From: Fibrobacter sp. UBA7003
GTDB taxonomy: Bacteria; Fibrobacterota; Fibrobacteria; Fibrobacterales; Fibrobacteraceae
DNA: 64,000 nt
Reading direction: 5' to 3'
NCBI GenBank assembly: GCA_002449765.1
Contig: DJXN01000003.1
Coordinates: 1 to 64,000, forward strand
The notes beneath the pieces were generated by a model, which had not been told where the DNA came from, made no database searches, and worked only from the letters and a program-made list of their open reading frames with translations. Shown here one piece after another: positions 19,222 through 26,552 of the stretch. Numbering within the stretch: the first letter of the stretch is position 1; each line of letters begins with the position of its first letter. The translations under genes and the position numbers were made by a program.

Positions 19222-19725
19222 CTACTCTACTATAATTCCATATTTCTTTTTCAATTTTAAACGTGCTTCTTTTGAAATCTTATAGGATGGCAACTTTGTA
19301 ACAGCAAATTCAAAAGCCTGTTTTGCATTTGTCACCGCGCAAGATAATGGAACGAAAAAGGGTTTTGAATTTACGATAGTATAAAATGTAAGTCCGAATT
19401 TTACTACAGTAAAAGGCAAATCTACATCCATTACATCATTCCAAGATATATGAATTTTATTTTCATATAAAGCAAAAGAAAAAAAACAAATCTTTCTTAA
19501 AACCGTTATTCCTGAACCATCAAAAATTAGACGATAATTCGGATAATAACCAAAAAGAAACACACAAAATATAAGAATACATAAAATAACCATTCCTATC
19601 TGTTGCATTGAAAAAATAGGTAACGGAGGAACAATCATTAAATAAAGGAATGGAAAGAGAACTAAACCTAATAAAGTTCCTATTGTTATATATATTACCA
19701 CACTTGACTTACACACAACCTGCAT
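19222..19725 (-). CDS. Small membrane protein, PH-like domain (167 aa), unknown function
   Basis: Two N-terminal transmembrane segments (residues about 10-32 and 42-62) are followed by a short cytoplasmic beta-rich domain (YRLIFDGSGITVLRK ... ISWNDVMDVDL) resembling the bacterial PH/YcxB-type fold, and a basic C-terminus (RLKLKKKYG). The PH-like call is from appearance only. Part of the AT-rich five-gene operon, with 35 bp to the upstream gene. Confidence 0.65.
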   Translation of the reverse strand: MQVVCKSSVVIYITIGTLLGLVLFPFLYLMIVPPLPIFSMQQIGMVILCILIFCVFLFGYYPNYRLIFDGSGITVLRKICFFSFALYENKIHISWNDVMDVDLPFTVVKFGLTFYTIVNSKPFFVPLSCAVTNAKQAFEFAVTKLPSYKISKEARLKLKKKYGIIVE

Positions 19726-19760
19726 TTATTCTATCCCATTTATATTAAAGAAAGCCATAA

Positions 19761-20366
19761 TCAAACGTTATTTAATATCCAATATAATATTTTATGATTC
19801 TTTTTTAACTTGCGGTATTTGTCTGCAAGTCGTCTAAAACTTTCTCTAGCGTCAGGATCCATTTTTTCACACGAAACATTTTCGTCTATGAATATTATAA
19901 GATTCAAAAAGTTTGCATACGCAAAAAATGGTATTCCCGAAGGATTTTTTGGATAAACATATATTCGATAAAAAGGAAGTATACCATCAACTTGAATTCC
20001 TTCATAGCGCCAAGGCTCAAAAAAATGCTTTTGAGAACAGACTATTCGATGTCCAAACTTTAAACCTCTGTGAACGCCCTCTTTCGTAAAAGAAAAACAA
20101 ATAAATTGGGAAAAAAGAGAAAAAAATGTTAGTAAGTAAAAAGCAAAATTGGGCAACCAGTTAATATAGGGAAACCAAAATTCGGTTTGCATTTGTTCAA
20201 AATCACCCTTATATCCCAATTTATGAATCAGCGATACAATAAATTCTGTTTGCACTTCTTCCCCCAAACCGCCGTTAGAAAAAATTTCATGTATACACAA
20301 TATGCCGAGGCAACCAAAAAAAATTTTCCATATAATGCGCAGTTTTATTGCAATACTATTATTCAT
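19761..20366 (-). CDS. Unknown membrane protein (201 aa)
   Basis: The ATG at 20366 is chosen because AGTAAGGG lies 5 bases upstream and just after the stop of the 83-aa gene (13-bp gap); a longer frame back to 20486 would overlap that gene and has no SD. Two hydrophobic segments (IIWKIFFGCLGILCIH near residue 15 and FAFYLLTFFSLFSQFICF near residue 75) precede a soluble half (IYVYPKNPSGIPFFAYANF). The general plan, two helices then a small domain, matches the neighbouring 167-aa protein. No family recognised. Confidence 0.65.
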   Translation of the reverse strand: MNNSIAIKLRIIWKIFFGCLGILCIHEIFSNGGLGEEVQTEFIVSLIHKLGYKGDFEQMQTEFWFPYINWLPNFAFYLLTFFSLFSQFICFSFTKEGVHRGLKFGHRIVCSQKHFFEPWRYEGIQVDGILPFYRIYVYPKNPSGIPFFAYANFLNLIIFIDENVSCEKMDPDARESFRRLADKYRKLKKNHKILYWILNNV

Positions 20367-20379
20367 AAAATCCCTTACT

Positions 20380-20631
20380 TCACCTAAAGTATTCATCATA
20401 TTTAGAACCTGCCATACTAGATGCTGCACAACCAAAGAGTACAAACAACGGAATAGATATAAACCAGGGTAATGCAAAGGCCCCAATAATCAAACCTACT
20501 GCAGTTCCAACCCCGACGGTTAAGAGGTCTCTACCCCATGGATTATTTTGAGTTACCCTGTTGACCGTCAGTTCTATTGCAGCCGATGTAATGGGAATGG
20601 CTTGTTTTCTCTGTAAAGAAACGTTGGACAT
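20380..20631 (-). CDS. Small glycine-zipper-like membrane protein (83 aa)
   Basis: A short polar N-terminus is followed by two adjacent hydrophobic stretches, LLTVGVGTAVGLIIGAFALP and FISIPLFVLFGCAASSMAG, with small-residue spacing like glycine-zipper helices, then an acidic end. The size and architecture resemble small pore-forming or immunity-type membrane proteins; no homologue is recognised. A TATATT box lies exactly six bases before the ATG (20638-20643), so an internal leaderless promoter is possible within the operon. Confidence 0.6.
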   Translation of the reverse strand: MSNVSLQRKQAIPITSAAIELTVNRVTQNNPWGRDLLTVGVGTAVGLIIGAFALPWFISIPLFVLFGCAASSMAGSKYDEYFR

Positions 20632-20637
20632 AAAGTT

Positions 20638-20643
20638 AATATA
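20638..20643 (-). promoter_or_regulatory. Candidate -10 box for leaderless start of the 83-aa gene
   Basis: TATATT on the minus strand with its last base 7 nt before the A of the ATG at 20631. The -35 region is weak. It lies in the 15-bp gap after the upstream gene. Confidence 0.3.
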
Positions 20644-20646
20644 AGA

Positions 20647-21546
20647 TTATTTTTTCGGTATCGGCATCGTGAGAATGGTGACCTTTCCTTTTTTTTCATT
20701 ATAAGAATAGTTTACCCCAAGAACAATAATATTATTTTTTATAACGGCCAAACGTTCTTTATCAAAAGATGGAATTTTTTCATTTTGCCAATTTTTTCCG
20801 CCATCAACACTATAGTACAAATAATGAAACCAACGACCGGCTCCCACCCTAAATTTAAATATTCCGGCCATTAGAGAATCTTTAACATAAAAATCAGATG
20901 GATTTAAAGCATCAGAAAGCCATATATGTCTCTTGTAAGGAATAGTACTAAAAATATGAAATCCGTCTCTGTTTCTATGCAAAATACGAACTTCATATGT
21001 AGATGAGGCGTATTCGTCATATCCACAAACAATCCAATTTTTTTCTTTTTGCGCATATACCGCGTCGGTACTGCAAAGGTTGTTCAGATAGTATTTTTTT
21101 CTCTTTTCCAGCAAAAAATTCGGACTCTTCAAAAAAGAATCAAGTTTGTTTACATAAATTTCTCCAATTTTTCCTTCTATCATTCCCATTCCCCAATAGT
21201 TCCATTTATCAGAATCATCGCTGAAGAGAATATTTTCATTCAAACTTGTATTTGTCATTTTCCAAGTTTTACCGTCATCTAAAGACAGCAACAAGATTGG
21301 CTTTTTTTCTTTAAACCCATATATTGTAATTGTTTTTTCATTGTATCTTATTGTATCTTGAATAAACTCCTGTAATTCGTCAAATGTACGAGTTTCTTTT
21401 TGAAAAAGGCTTGAAAATTCTTCCTTTCGCCATCTATCGTCTAATTCAAACAACTTTGTTAAACCCAAAAGAAATAAAGGACAAAGAAGAACTACTCCTA
21501 TAGGAATTGTGGCTATCACAAGTATTTTTTTTCTTAATTTATTCAT
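20647..21546 (-). CDS. Membrane-anchored BNR-repeat protein (299 aa)
   Basis: An N-terminal transmembrane anchor (ILVIATIPIGVVLLCPLFLLG) is followed by a domain with Asp-box (BNR) motifs SLDDGKTW and SVDGGKNW, typical of sialidase-like or photosystem-stability-like beta-propellers. There are too few Asp boxes and no Arg triad visible to call a sialidase. It is the first gene of the five-gene operon, and the genes downstream follow at 13-36 bp. The likely location is periplasm or outer face of the inner membrane. AT-rich codon use sets it apart from core genes. Confidence 0.7.
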   Translation of the reverse strand: MNKLRKKILVIATIPIGVVLLCPLFLLGLTKLFELDDRWRKEEFSSLFQKETRTFDELQEFIQDTIRYNEKTITIYGFKEKKPILLLSLDDGKTWKMTNTSLNENILFSDDSDKWNYWGMGMIEGKIGEIYVNKLDSFLKSPNFLLEKRKKYYLNNLCSTDAVYAQKEKNWIVCGYDEYASSTYEVRILHRNRDGFHIFSTIPYKRHIWLSDALNPSDFYVKDSLMAGIFKFRVGAGRWFHYLYYSVDGGKNWQNEKIPSFDKERLAVIKNNIIVLGVNYSYNEKKGKVTILTMPIPKK

Positions 21547-21836
21547 GTAGACTACTTTAAATTTCTAGATTATCCATTGTATAAATTATTCACTTCCCAA
21601 ATGTTGTAAATTTATTATAAAAAAACACAATTATTCTCCATTTCAAAATAGCAATAAAAAGTTTTAACGTTTTAGTTGTTGTAAAATAGAGTTTTGCAGA
21701 AAAACATCATTCTCGAAAACATGTTCCGTCTAATTTCAAAGAATTCCATCATATCATCTACACCTTGGCCTAAACAGCCGCCACTTATAAATATAACCTA
21801 TTCTGCCCGGAAAATTTTTTCAAGTACGCATTATGA
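21547..21836. other. AT-rich intergenic stretch (290 bp)
   Basis: Between the start of the BNR-protein operon and the end of the toxin gene. No ORF, RNA or clear hairpin was recognised. It should contain the operon promoter. Confidence 0.5.
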
Positions 21837-22139
21837 CTACTTCGCTTCTTGTCTGCAATAAAAGACACGCAATATAACGACTTTCTGCATGTCATGATTG
21901 ACATGATAAAGCAGACGATAATTCCCGACGGGCATTGCGCGCACTTCACGCAAAATCCAAGGTTCATCTTGGCATAAGGCAAAGGCGTCGGGAAAATCGG
22001 ATAACGTGTTTACCGATTCCTGAAATTTTGCCATTAGATTCTTGGCAGCGACAGGCGAACAAAGCGCTATGCTGATATAGTCAAAGATTTGATCGATGTC
22101 TGCCTGCGCAGCGGAAGAAAAATGGACTTCAAAATTCAT
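21837..22139 (-). CDS. RelE/ParE-family toxin (100 aa)
   Basis: Compact alpha/beta protein of the RelE/ParE superfamily: N-terminal FEVHFSSAAQADIDQIFDYIS, central AKNLMAKFQESVNTLSDFP, and the C-terminal strands REVRAMPVGNYRLLYHVNHD and VVILRVFY. Family members either cleave mRNA on the ribosome (RelE) or poison gyrase (ParE); the core 'P.GNYRLLYHV' fits both. The start overlaps the antitoxin stop by ATGA, so translation is coupled. It lies inside the AT-rich patch next to tRNA-Glu. Confidence 0.85.
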   Translation of the reverse strand: MNFEVHFSSAAQADIDQIFDYISIALCSPVAAKNLMAKFQESVNTLSDFPDAFALCQDEPWILREVRAMPVGNYRLLYHVNHDMQKVVILRVFYCRQEAK

Positions 22140-22438
22140 ACCTTATATTTCTTCTTGACGTCGGAAAGAACCATCGCGGCAGGGCGGGTGCGGCCTTTCA
22201 GCATATCGTTGTAACCCTTCTCGAGTTCCGCATCGAAACGTTCCTTTGACCATTTGGCGGAGTTTTCGGGAGCCTTGGGCAGTTTTACGTCGAAGGGAAT
22301 CCCCTGTTGCAGAATAATCTGCTTATAGAACATGTTGATGGCACTGGAAACGGATATGCCGAGGGTTTCCAGAACACTTTCAGCCTGTTCCTTGACATCA
22401 GGCTCAATGCGAGCATATAAATTTGCAGTCTTGTTCAT
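22136..22438 (-). CDS. relB: RelB/DinJ-family antitoxin (100 aa)
   Basis: N-terminal ribbon-helix-helix (NLYARIEPDVKEQAESVLETLGISVSSAINMFYKQI) and the typical IPFDVKLP link to a charged toxin-binding tail. The ATG at 22438 is preferred to the GTG at 22465: a TTGCAT-17-TATATT promoter ends six bases before this ATG, and the operator-like palindrome lies upstream of it. Expected to bind the toxin encoded immediately downstream and repress its own promoter through the palindrome at 22454-22469. Confidence 0.85.
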   Translation of the reverse strand: MNKTANLYARIEPDVKEQAESVLETLGISVSSAINMFYKQIILQQGIPFDVKLPKAPENSAKWSKERFDAELEKGYNDMLKGRTRPAAMVLSDVKKKYKV

Positions 22439-22444
22439 ATTTTT

Positions 22445-22473
22445 AATATACATATTTGTCCGCACAAATGCAA
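22445..22473 (-). promoter_or_regulatory. Leaderless relB promoter with operator in the spacer
   Basis: Minus strand: TTGCAT (22468-22473), 17 bp, TATATT (22445-22450), then AAAAAT and the ATG. The palindrome ATTTGT CNNN ACAAAT type (22454-22469) fills the spacer and touches the -35 box, which is the expected place for an autorepressing ribbon-helix-helix antitoxin. Confidence 0.65.
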
Positions 22474-22576
22474 TACATTTTTAAACTTCCCATAAATCGA
22501 GCCAAAAGCGCAAGATTATTCACGACATAACCCATCTCTTGACTATGAAACAACATGAAAATAGATTTGAAGCGTG

Positions 22577-22741
22577 ATGATAAAACCAACATCGACCATT
22601 GATAGGATTACGGCAGACTCGAAGCAGAAAAGAGCCGTCTTGAAACTCCAGGAGGCTCTCGCCGATGGAGAACGTTCCGCCGAACAGGGCGGTTGGCTTT
22701 CTGCAGCCAATGTGCGGAAGAAAATACACTCCGCATTTTGA
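22577..22741 (+). CDS. Possible orphan antitoxin-like small protein (54 aa)
   Basis: ATG at 22577; the second half, LKLQEALADGERSAEQGG then LSAANVRKKI, resembles the C-terminal part of small type II antitoxins (an 'ALxEGExSxExG' turn followed by 'Vxxxl'). No toxin follows; the next frame on the same strand contains an open but unrecognised stretch to 22822. It could be a relic. Weak call, based on pattern only. Confidence 0.3.
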   Translation: MIKPTSTIDRITADSKQKRAVLKLQEALADGERSAEQGGWLSAANVRKKIHSAF

Positions 22742-22834
22742 ACCGTTGAAAGGACTACTTGAAAGCTCTGGAATTGTAGACAAGGTTTCGTCTTTCAGCG
22801 AGAACTTTGTTGAACTTCTTTAACTAAGCGCAAC

Positions 22835-22873
22835 CAAAAAAGAAAGAAACCAATCTTTCGATTGGTTTCTTTC
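22835..22873 (-). terminator. Terminator of tRNA-Glu
   Basis: Minus-strand 14-bp perfect stem (22842-22855 with 22860-22873), GAAA tetraloop, then a T-run (22835-22841). It starts 2 bp after the mature tRNA 3' end. Confidence 0.9.
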
Positions 22874-22874
22874 G

Positions 22875-22947
22875 TACCCCCAAGCGGTTTCGAACCGCTG
22901 TTGCGGGAATGAAAATCCCGAGTCCTGGGCCACTAGACGATAGGGGC
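22875..22947 (-). tRNA. tRNA-Glu (anticodon TTC)
   Basis: 73 nt on the minus strand without an encoded CCA. Acceptor GCCCCTA pairs with TGGGGGT (two G-U pairs), anticodon loop TTTTCAT gives TTC, and the T arm contains GGTTCGAAACC. A promoter lies upstream and a strong terminator follows. Confidence 0.95.
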
Positions 22948-22963
22948 GTCTTATGTAGGGCCA

Positions 22964-22991
22964 AATATAGTTAATCGGGCGATTTTGTAAA
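22964..22991 (-). promoter_or_regulatory. tRNA-Glu promoter
   Basis: Minus strand TTTACA (22986-22991), 16 bp, TATATT (22964-22969), ending 17 bp before the mature 5' end. Confidence 0.6.
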
Positions 22992-23025
22992 GGGGGCCGA
23001 ACGACATTTTTTGTATTTTTTTTCG

Positions 23026-24615
23026 GTGAACATCAAAAAAAGGCTAAAAAAGTCCCTTTTGCGCGGGATTTTGCAGTATTTGCCGCTCGCTTTCATGGCA
23101 AGCCTCGCCGACGCGGGGCTCCTGTGGGGCATCCGCTCGTTCATGGGGCTGCTCGAGGGCAGTTCGCCGTTTACCCTCTGGGAATGGGCAGGCCTGATGG
23201 CCCTTCTCGCCGCACTCCGCCTGGTGTTCATGTTCGCGAAGGCCCGCAATTCCGAGACATTCCTGTTCAATACCGGGAAAAACGTCACCGAGTGGTTCCT
23301 CGGGCGCATCCGCATGCTTTCGCCCCGGCTTTTCCACGACGGTTCGGGCGACGCGAAGGTAGAGGCCGCCTACGAGGCGACGCTCTCGCTCCAGAGCAAC
23401 GCCGGGGCGTATTTCCAGCTGGTGCAAGCGCTTTTGCAGCTTGCCATCTTCTTGCCGGTGCTCCTGTACATCTCGTGGCCGCTCACGCTATTCCTGTTTG
23501 CGGCGGTGGTGCCGTTTGTCGCCTGGATGCAGCGCAGGCTCCACGCGCTCGGCCCGCAAGAAGAATCGCTCCTGTACGCGCGGTCGAACTTTAGGCTTTC
23601 GCTGAATACCGCCCGCAGGCTATACCGCAACTGGAGCGGCAATGCCGAAATCGAGCACCTCGCCCGCGAGGTTTCGGAAGAGGCAGGGTCGCTCAACCGC
23701 AAGGGGCTCGACGCGAGCATCCGCAAGAACGCGCTTTCAATCGCGATGGAGACGCTCTCGGTGGTGGCGATGGTCGCGGTTCTCGCATTCTGTGCGATGC
23801 TTATCGCCCGCGGGTGGATGGACGGCACGGGGCTCGTGCTGTTCTGCTCGGCGCTGTTGCTCTGCTACAAGCCGGTGAAGGAATGCGCCCGCGCCGTGCC
23901 GCAGTTCCGGGCCGCGGCGAGCGCCTGCGACGTGCTGGAGGAATTCGAGGGGTTGCCGATGCGGACGGCGTGTGAACAGGATGCGCGCGGTCTGGAGACG
24001 GGTTCGAGATTGCCACGCCTCTCCGAGGCTCGCAATGACGACAGCATTGTAATCGCGCACGGGAACTTCACTTACGAGGGGTGCGACACGCCGGTCTATC
24101 GCGACTTCGGGATTACTTTGTCCAGAGAGAAGCCCGTACTCTTGCGCGGGCAGAACGGCATCGGGAAATCGACCCTATTGCGCCTGCTCGCAGGCCTCGA
24201 GGAGTGGGACGCCGCGGCACCCGAAAACGTATTCTTTATCCCGCAGGACCTGGAACTCCCGCCCCGCCGCCTGCTTGTTGACCTGCTCGCCAGCCGCGAG
24301 GGCGAACCCGCACGCCTTATCGGGGAATTTGCCAAAGTGGCAGGTACCGACCGCCTGCTCGAAAAGCAGGGCCTTTCAGGCGGGGAACGTTCCCGCATCG
24401 CCCTCCTGTGGGCACTCGCAAGCGACTCGCCCACCGTCCTCCTCGACGAACCGATGGCCGCCATCGCGCTCGACGACCGCGAACGCATTCTCCTCGCATT
24501 CCTCGATACCGCAGCCGCCCTCGGCAAGTGGGTCATCATGGCGAGCCACGACCCGTTCAGCGCTACGGCGCAGTCCCGCTTCAACGTAGTGGAGATGGAA
24601 CGTGCGAAAGGCTAG
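23026..24615 (+). CDS. ABC exporter, fused membrane and ATPase domains (529 aa)
   Basis: Half-transporter with an N-terminal membrane domain (about six helices, residues 15-300) and a C-terminal ATPase: Walker A GQNGIGKST, signature LSGGERSRIALL, Walker B TVLLDEP, switch ASHDP. The GTG at 23026 (MNIKKRLKK) is chosen because it precedes the basic leader of helix 1; the frame opens at 23011 but only with a TTG. The joint between domains carries an insertion (RLPRLSEARNDD) derived from a palindromic DNA element at 24006-24040. Substrate unknown; lipid or peptide export is possible. The next gene overlaps its end by 14 bp, so the genes form an operon. It might act as a homodimer. Confidence 0.85.
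   Translation: MNIKKRLKKSLLRGILQYLPLAFMASLADAGLLWGIRSFMGLLEGSSPFTLWEWAGLMALLAALRLVFMFAKARNSETFLFNTGKNVTEWFLGRIRMLSPRLFHDGSGDAKVEAAYEATLSLQSNAGAYFQLVQALLQLAIFLPVLLYISWPLTLFLFAAVVPFVAWMQRRLHALGPQEESLLYARSNFRLSLNTARRLYRNWSGNAEIEHLAREVSEEAGSLNRKGLDASIRKNALSIAMETLSVVAMVAVLAFCAMLIARGWMDGTGLVLFCSALLLCYKPVKECARAVPQFRAAASACDVLEEFEGLPMRTACEQDARGLETGSRLPRLSEARNDDSIVIAHGNFTYEGCDTPVYRDFGITLSREKPVLLRGQNGIGKSTLLRLLAGLEEWDAAAPENVFFIPQDLELPPRRLLVDLLASREGEPARLIGEFAKVAGTDRLLEKQGLSGGERSRIALLWALASDSPTVLLDEPMAAIALDDRERILLAFLDTAAALGKWVIMASHDPFSATAQSRFNVVEMERAKG
24006..24040 (+). repeat. Palindromic repeat element inserted in frame in the ABC gene
   Basis: The stretch begins GAGATTGCCACGCC and ends GCTCGCAATGACG around an imperfect palindrome. 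This resembles the short interspersed elements, usually intergenic, of the 'gattgcc...cgcaatgac' type seen in many bacterial genomes. Here it lies in the linker between membrane and ATPase domains and keeps the frame. Identification as a mobile repeat is inference. Confidence 0.45.
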
Positions 24616-25234
24616 CGAAATTCTCTACCGCTTCCGCGGCTATATCCTCGCGCTGGGCGCCGTGGCGCTCCTCGCCTGCCCCGCAGCGTCCTTCCCGCAA
24701 GTATCTTTGGATGCCCTTGCCCTAAATGGCGGCGGCACGACATGCATACCCTACATCGGCGCGCTTATCTTTTACGTCCTGGGCATCGCGCTCCGCATCA
24801 GGGCCCGCCAGTTTATAGGCCAGCACACGCGCGGCTCCACGCACGAGGCCACCACTCTAGTTACCACAGGGCCCTACGCCCACATGCGCCACCCGCTGTA
24901 CACGTCGAACACCTACATCGCGCTGGGTGCAATCTTTTTCCAACTTGGCGTGAGCGGATTCTTCTACGTTTTCATTATAGCGATAGCCCTCTTCGAATAC
25001 GCGCTCGCCCGCGCCGAAGACCGCTTCCTCGAAGAAAAGTTCGGCGACACCTGGCGCGCCTGGGCCCAAAGAACACCGATGACCACCGCGAATATCGAGG
25101 CGCTTTTCTGCCGCAACTCCGGCGACAGCCCCGCGCGCACCGTTTTACAGGCATTCCGCGCCGATACCTCCACATGGTTCTGGTTCGTATTTTTTAATTT
25201 GATAATGGTTCTACTCAAAATCTACACGGCCTGA
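24602..25234 (+). CDS. Isoprenylcysteine/phospholipid methyltransferase-like membrane protein (210 aa)
   Basis: GTG start at 24602 with GGAG 8 bases upstream, overlapping the ABC gene. Four to five membrane helices and the ICMT/PEMT signature GPYAHMRHPLYTSN near residue 90, which binds S-adenosylmethionine in this family, then RAEDRFLEEKFGDTW, also typical. Bacterial members methylate small lipids or isoprenoids; the substrate here is unknown. The coupling to an ABC exporter suggests a lipid-related task. Confidence 0.75.
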   Translation: MRKASEILYRFRGYILALGAVALLACPAASFPQVSLDALALNGGGTTCIPYIGALIFYVLGIALRIRARQFIGQHTRGSTHEATTLVTTGPYAHMRHPLYTSNTYIALGAIFFQLGVSGFFYVFIIAIALFEYALARAEDRFLEEKFGDTWRAWAQRTPMTTANIEALFCRNSGDSPARTVLQAFRADTSTWFWFVFFNLIMVLLKIYTA

Positions 25235-25241
25235 GATAAAC

Positions 25242-26552
25242 ATGTTTAACGCGATTGATTTTGCACGATTCGCCATTGGCACTGCCGCCAAGGCAGTCGC
25301 TAAGGTCCCTGCCGTAAATACACGGTTCCATATCGGCGACCGCCTGAACGGACCCTGGCCCGAAGGCCCATTCCTGTGGATGCACGGGGCAAGCCTCGGG
25401 GAATGCAAGATGCTCCTGAATCTTGCGAAGTTCCTGCAAGAGGACATTGCGAACCTGCCCAGGATTCTCATCACCACGCAGAAGGTGGAGGTGGTCGAGT
25501 TCCTCCGCGACGCATGCAAGACTCCTAGTGCCAAGTCCGTAGACACACTTGTCGCTTCGCGACTGCGGTGTGACGATGAAGGGTCCGCAACACGATGTGA
25601 CGAAGATGGATCTGCAGCAGGGTGTAACGAAAGTACAATCGAGGCGGCCATCGCCCCCGCCGACACGCAGACGACCATGAGTCTTTTTGCCAAGAAGGTA
25701 AAGCCTATCGCGCTTATCCTCGGCGAGAACGAGCTCTGGCCGGGCTACCTTTCTACCATGCGACGTCTGAACATCAAGCCATCCGTTGCCATCGTCTCGG
25801 GCCGCTACCGGGCGTCCGTGCCGGGGATCGACTTTTCTCCCGTTGCATTTGCAAGCATGCAGACCGGCGACGACCTCTCGCGATTCCTGAACGCGGCCTC
25901 GAAATTCCGCATCCCGAAAACGGCCATCGGCGGCGACTGGAAACTCCTCCCCTGGGTCCGCAAGAACGAGCCGCTCAAGCCAGTCGAAAACCCGACTGTC
26001 GACGTTGCGTTCCTCTCCATGCACTTTTCCGAATGGACCAGCCTCGAACGCATGGTGGAATCCTCCATCAAACGTCAGGAATCTGTCGTCCTGGTTCCGA
26101 GGCGTCCCGAAGAAGCCGAAACATTCCGCAAGGCGCTCATCGAGGAAGAATACACAGTTGTCGACTGGCCACTCGTGCAGAAGGGAGCCATCTCCATCGT
26201 AAGCCAGTTCGGCATCACGAGCGACGTCCTTTCCATCTCGAAAACGGCAGTCGTCGGAGGTTCGTTCGCACGGGGACTCGGAGTCCATAACTTCTGGGAA
26301 CCGCTACAAGCAGGTGTAGCCACCAGCATCGGGCCTTTCACCGCAGGGCAAAAGGAAAATGCGGCGGCACTCGTCCGCGAAGGTGTCATCGCACAGTTGC
26401 ACACCACCGCCGACTACCCGAGACGCATGCTCCCCGATTCAAAACTCGTCGGAACCTTCCTCGCCCACGAACGCAACAAGATTCAAGATTCCTACCGGCA
26501 GCTCCTCGAATTCCTGCGGGGCCTGCCGGAATTCCAAGACGGAAACACGTAA
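25242..26552 (+). CDS. waaA: 3-deoxy-D-manno-octulosonic acid (Kdo) transferase
   Basis: Adds Kdo from CMP-Kdo to lipid IVA in lipopolysaccharide synthesis at the inner membrane. 436 aa. The acceptor-side motif HGASLGE (family HxxSxGE) is near residue 50, and the CMP-binding half has VVGGSFARGLGVHNFWEPLQAG with GPFTAGQKENAAAL. The N-terminal membrane anchor is weak. Residues about 85-145 hold a low-complexity insertion with CDDEGSATR/CDEDGSAAG repeats that homologues would not normally carry. The ispH start codon overlaps the stop by one base, so the two are coupled. Confidence 0.85.
   Translation: MFNAIDFARFAIGTAAKAVAKVPAVNTRFHIGDRLNGPWPEGPFLWMHGASLGECKMLLNLAKFLQEDIANLPRILITTQKVEVVEFLRDACKTPSAKSVDTLVASRLRCDDEGSATRCDEDGSAAGCNESTIEAAIAPADTQTTMSLFAKKVKPIALILGENELWPGYLSTMRRLNIKPSVAIVSGRYRASVPGIDFSPVAFASMQTGDDLSRFLNAASKFRIPKTAIGGDWKLLPWVRKNEPLKPVENPTVDVAFLSMHFSEWTSLERMVESSIKRQESVVLVPRRPEEAETFRKALIEEEYTVVDWPLVQKGAISIVSQFGITSDVLSISKTAVVGGSFARGLGVHNFWEPLQAGVATSIGPFTAGQKENAAALVREGVIAQLHTTADYPRRMLPDSKLVGTFLAHERNKIQDSYRQLLEFLRGLPEFQDGNT
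25569..25632 (+). repeat. 27-bp minisatellite inside waaA
   Basis: Two imperfect 27-bp units (25569-25595, 25596-25622) beginning TGTGACGA, plus the start of a third (TGTAACG). They encode a 9-residue motif CD(D/E)(E/D)GSA. The frame is preserved, so the insertion lengthens a loop. Confidence 0.75.

Noticed and set aside
22520..22783. An 87-codon minus-strand frame beside tRNA-Glu
   Set aside because: No SD and no family; the plus strand has a slightly better small candidate, itself weak.
18120..22880. Mobile-element origin of the island
   Set aside because: No integrase, transposase or direct repeat of the tRNA end was seen, so only an island-like character is claimed.
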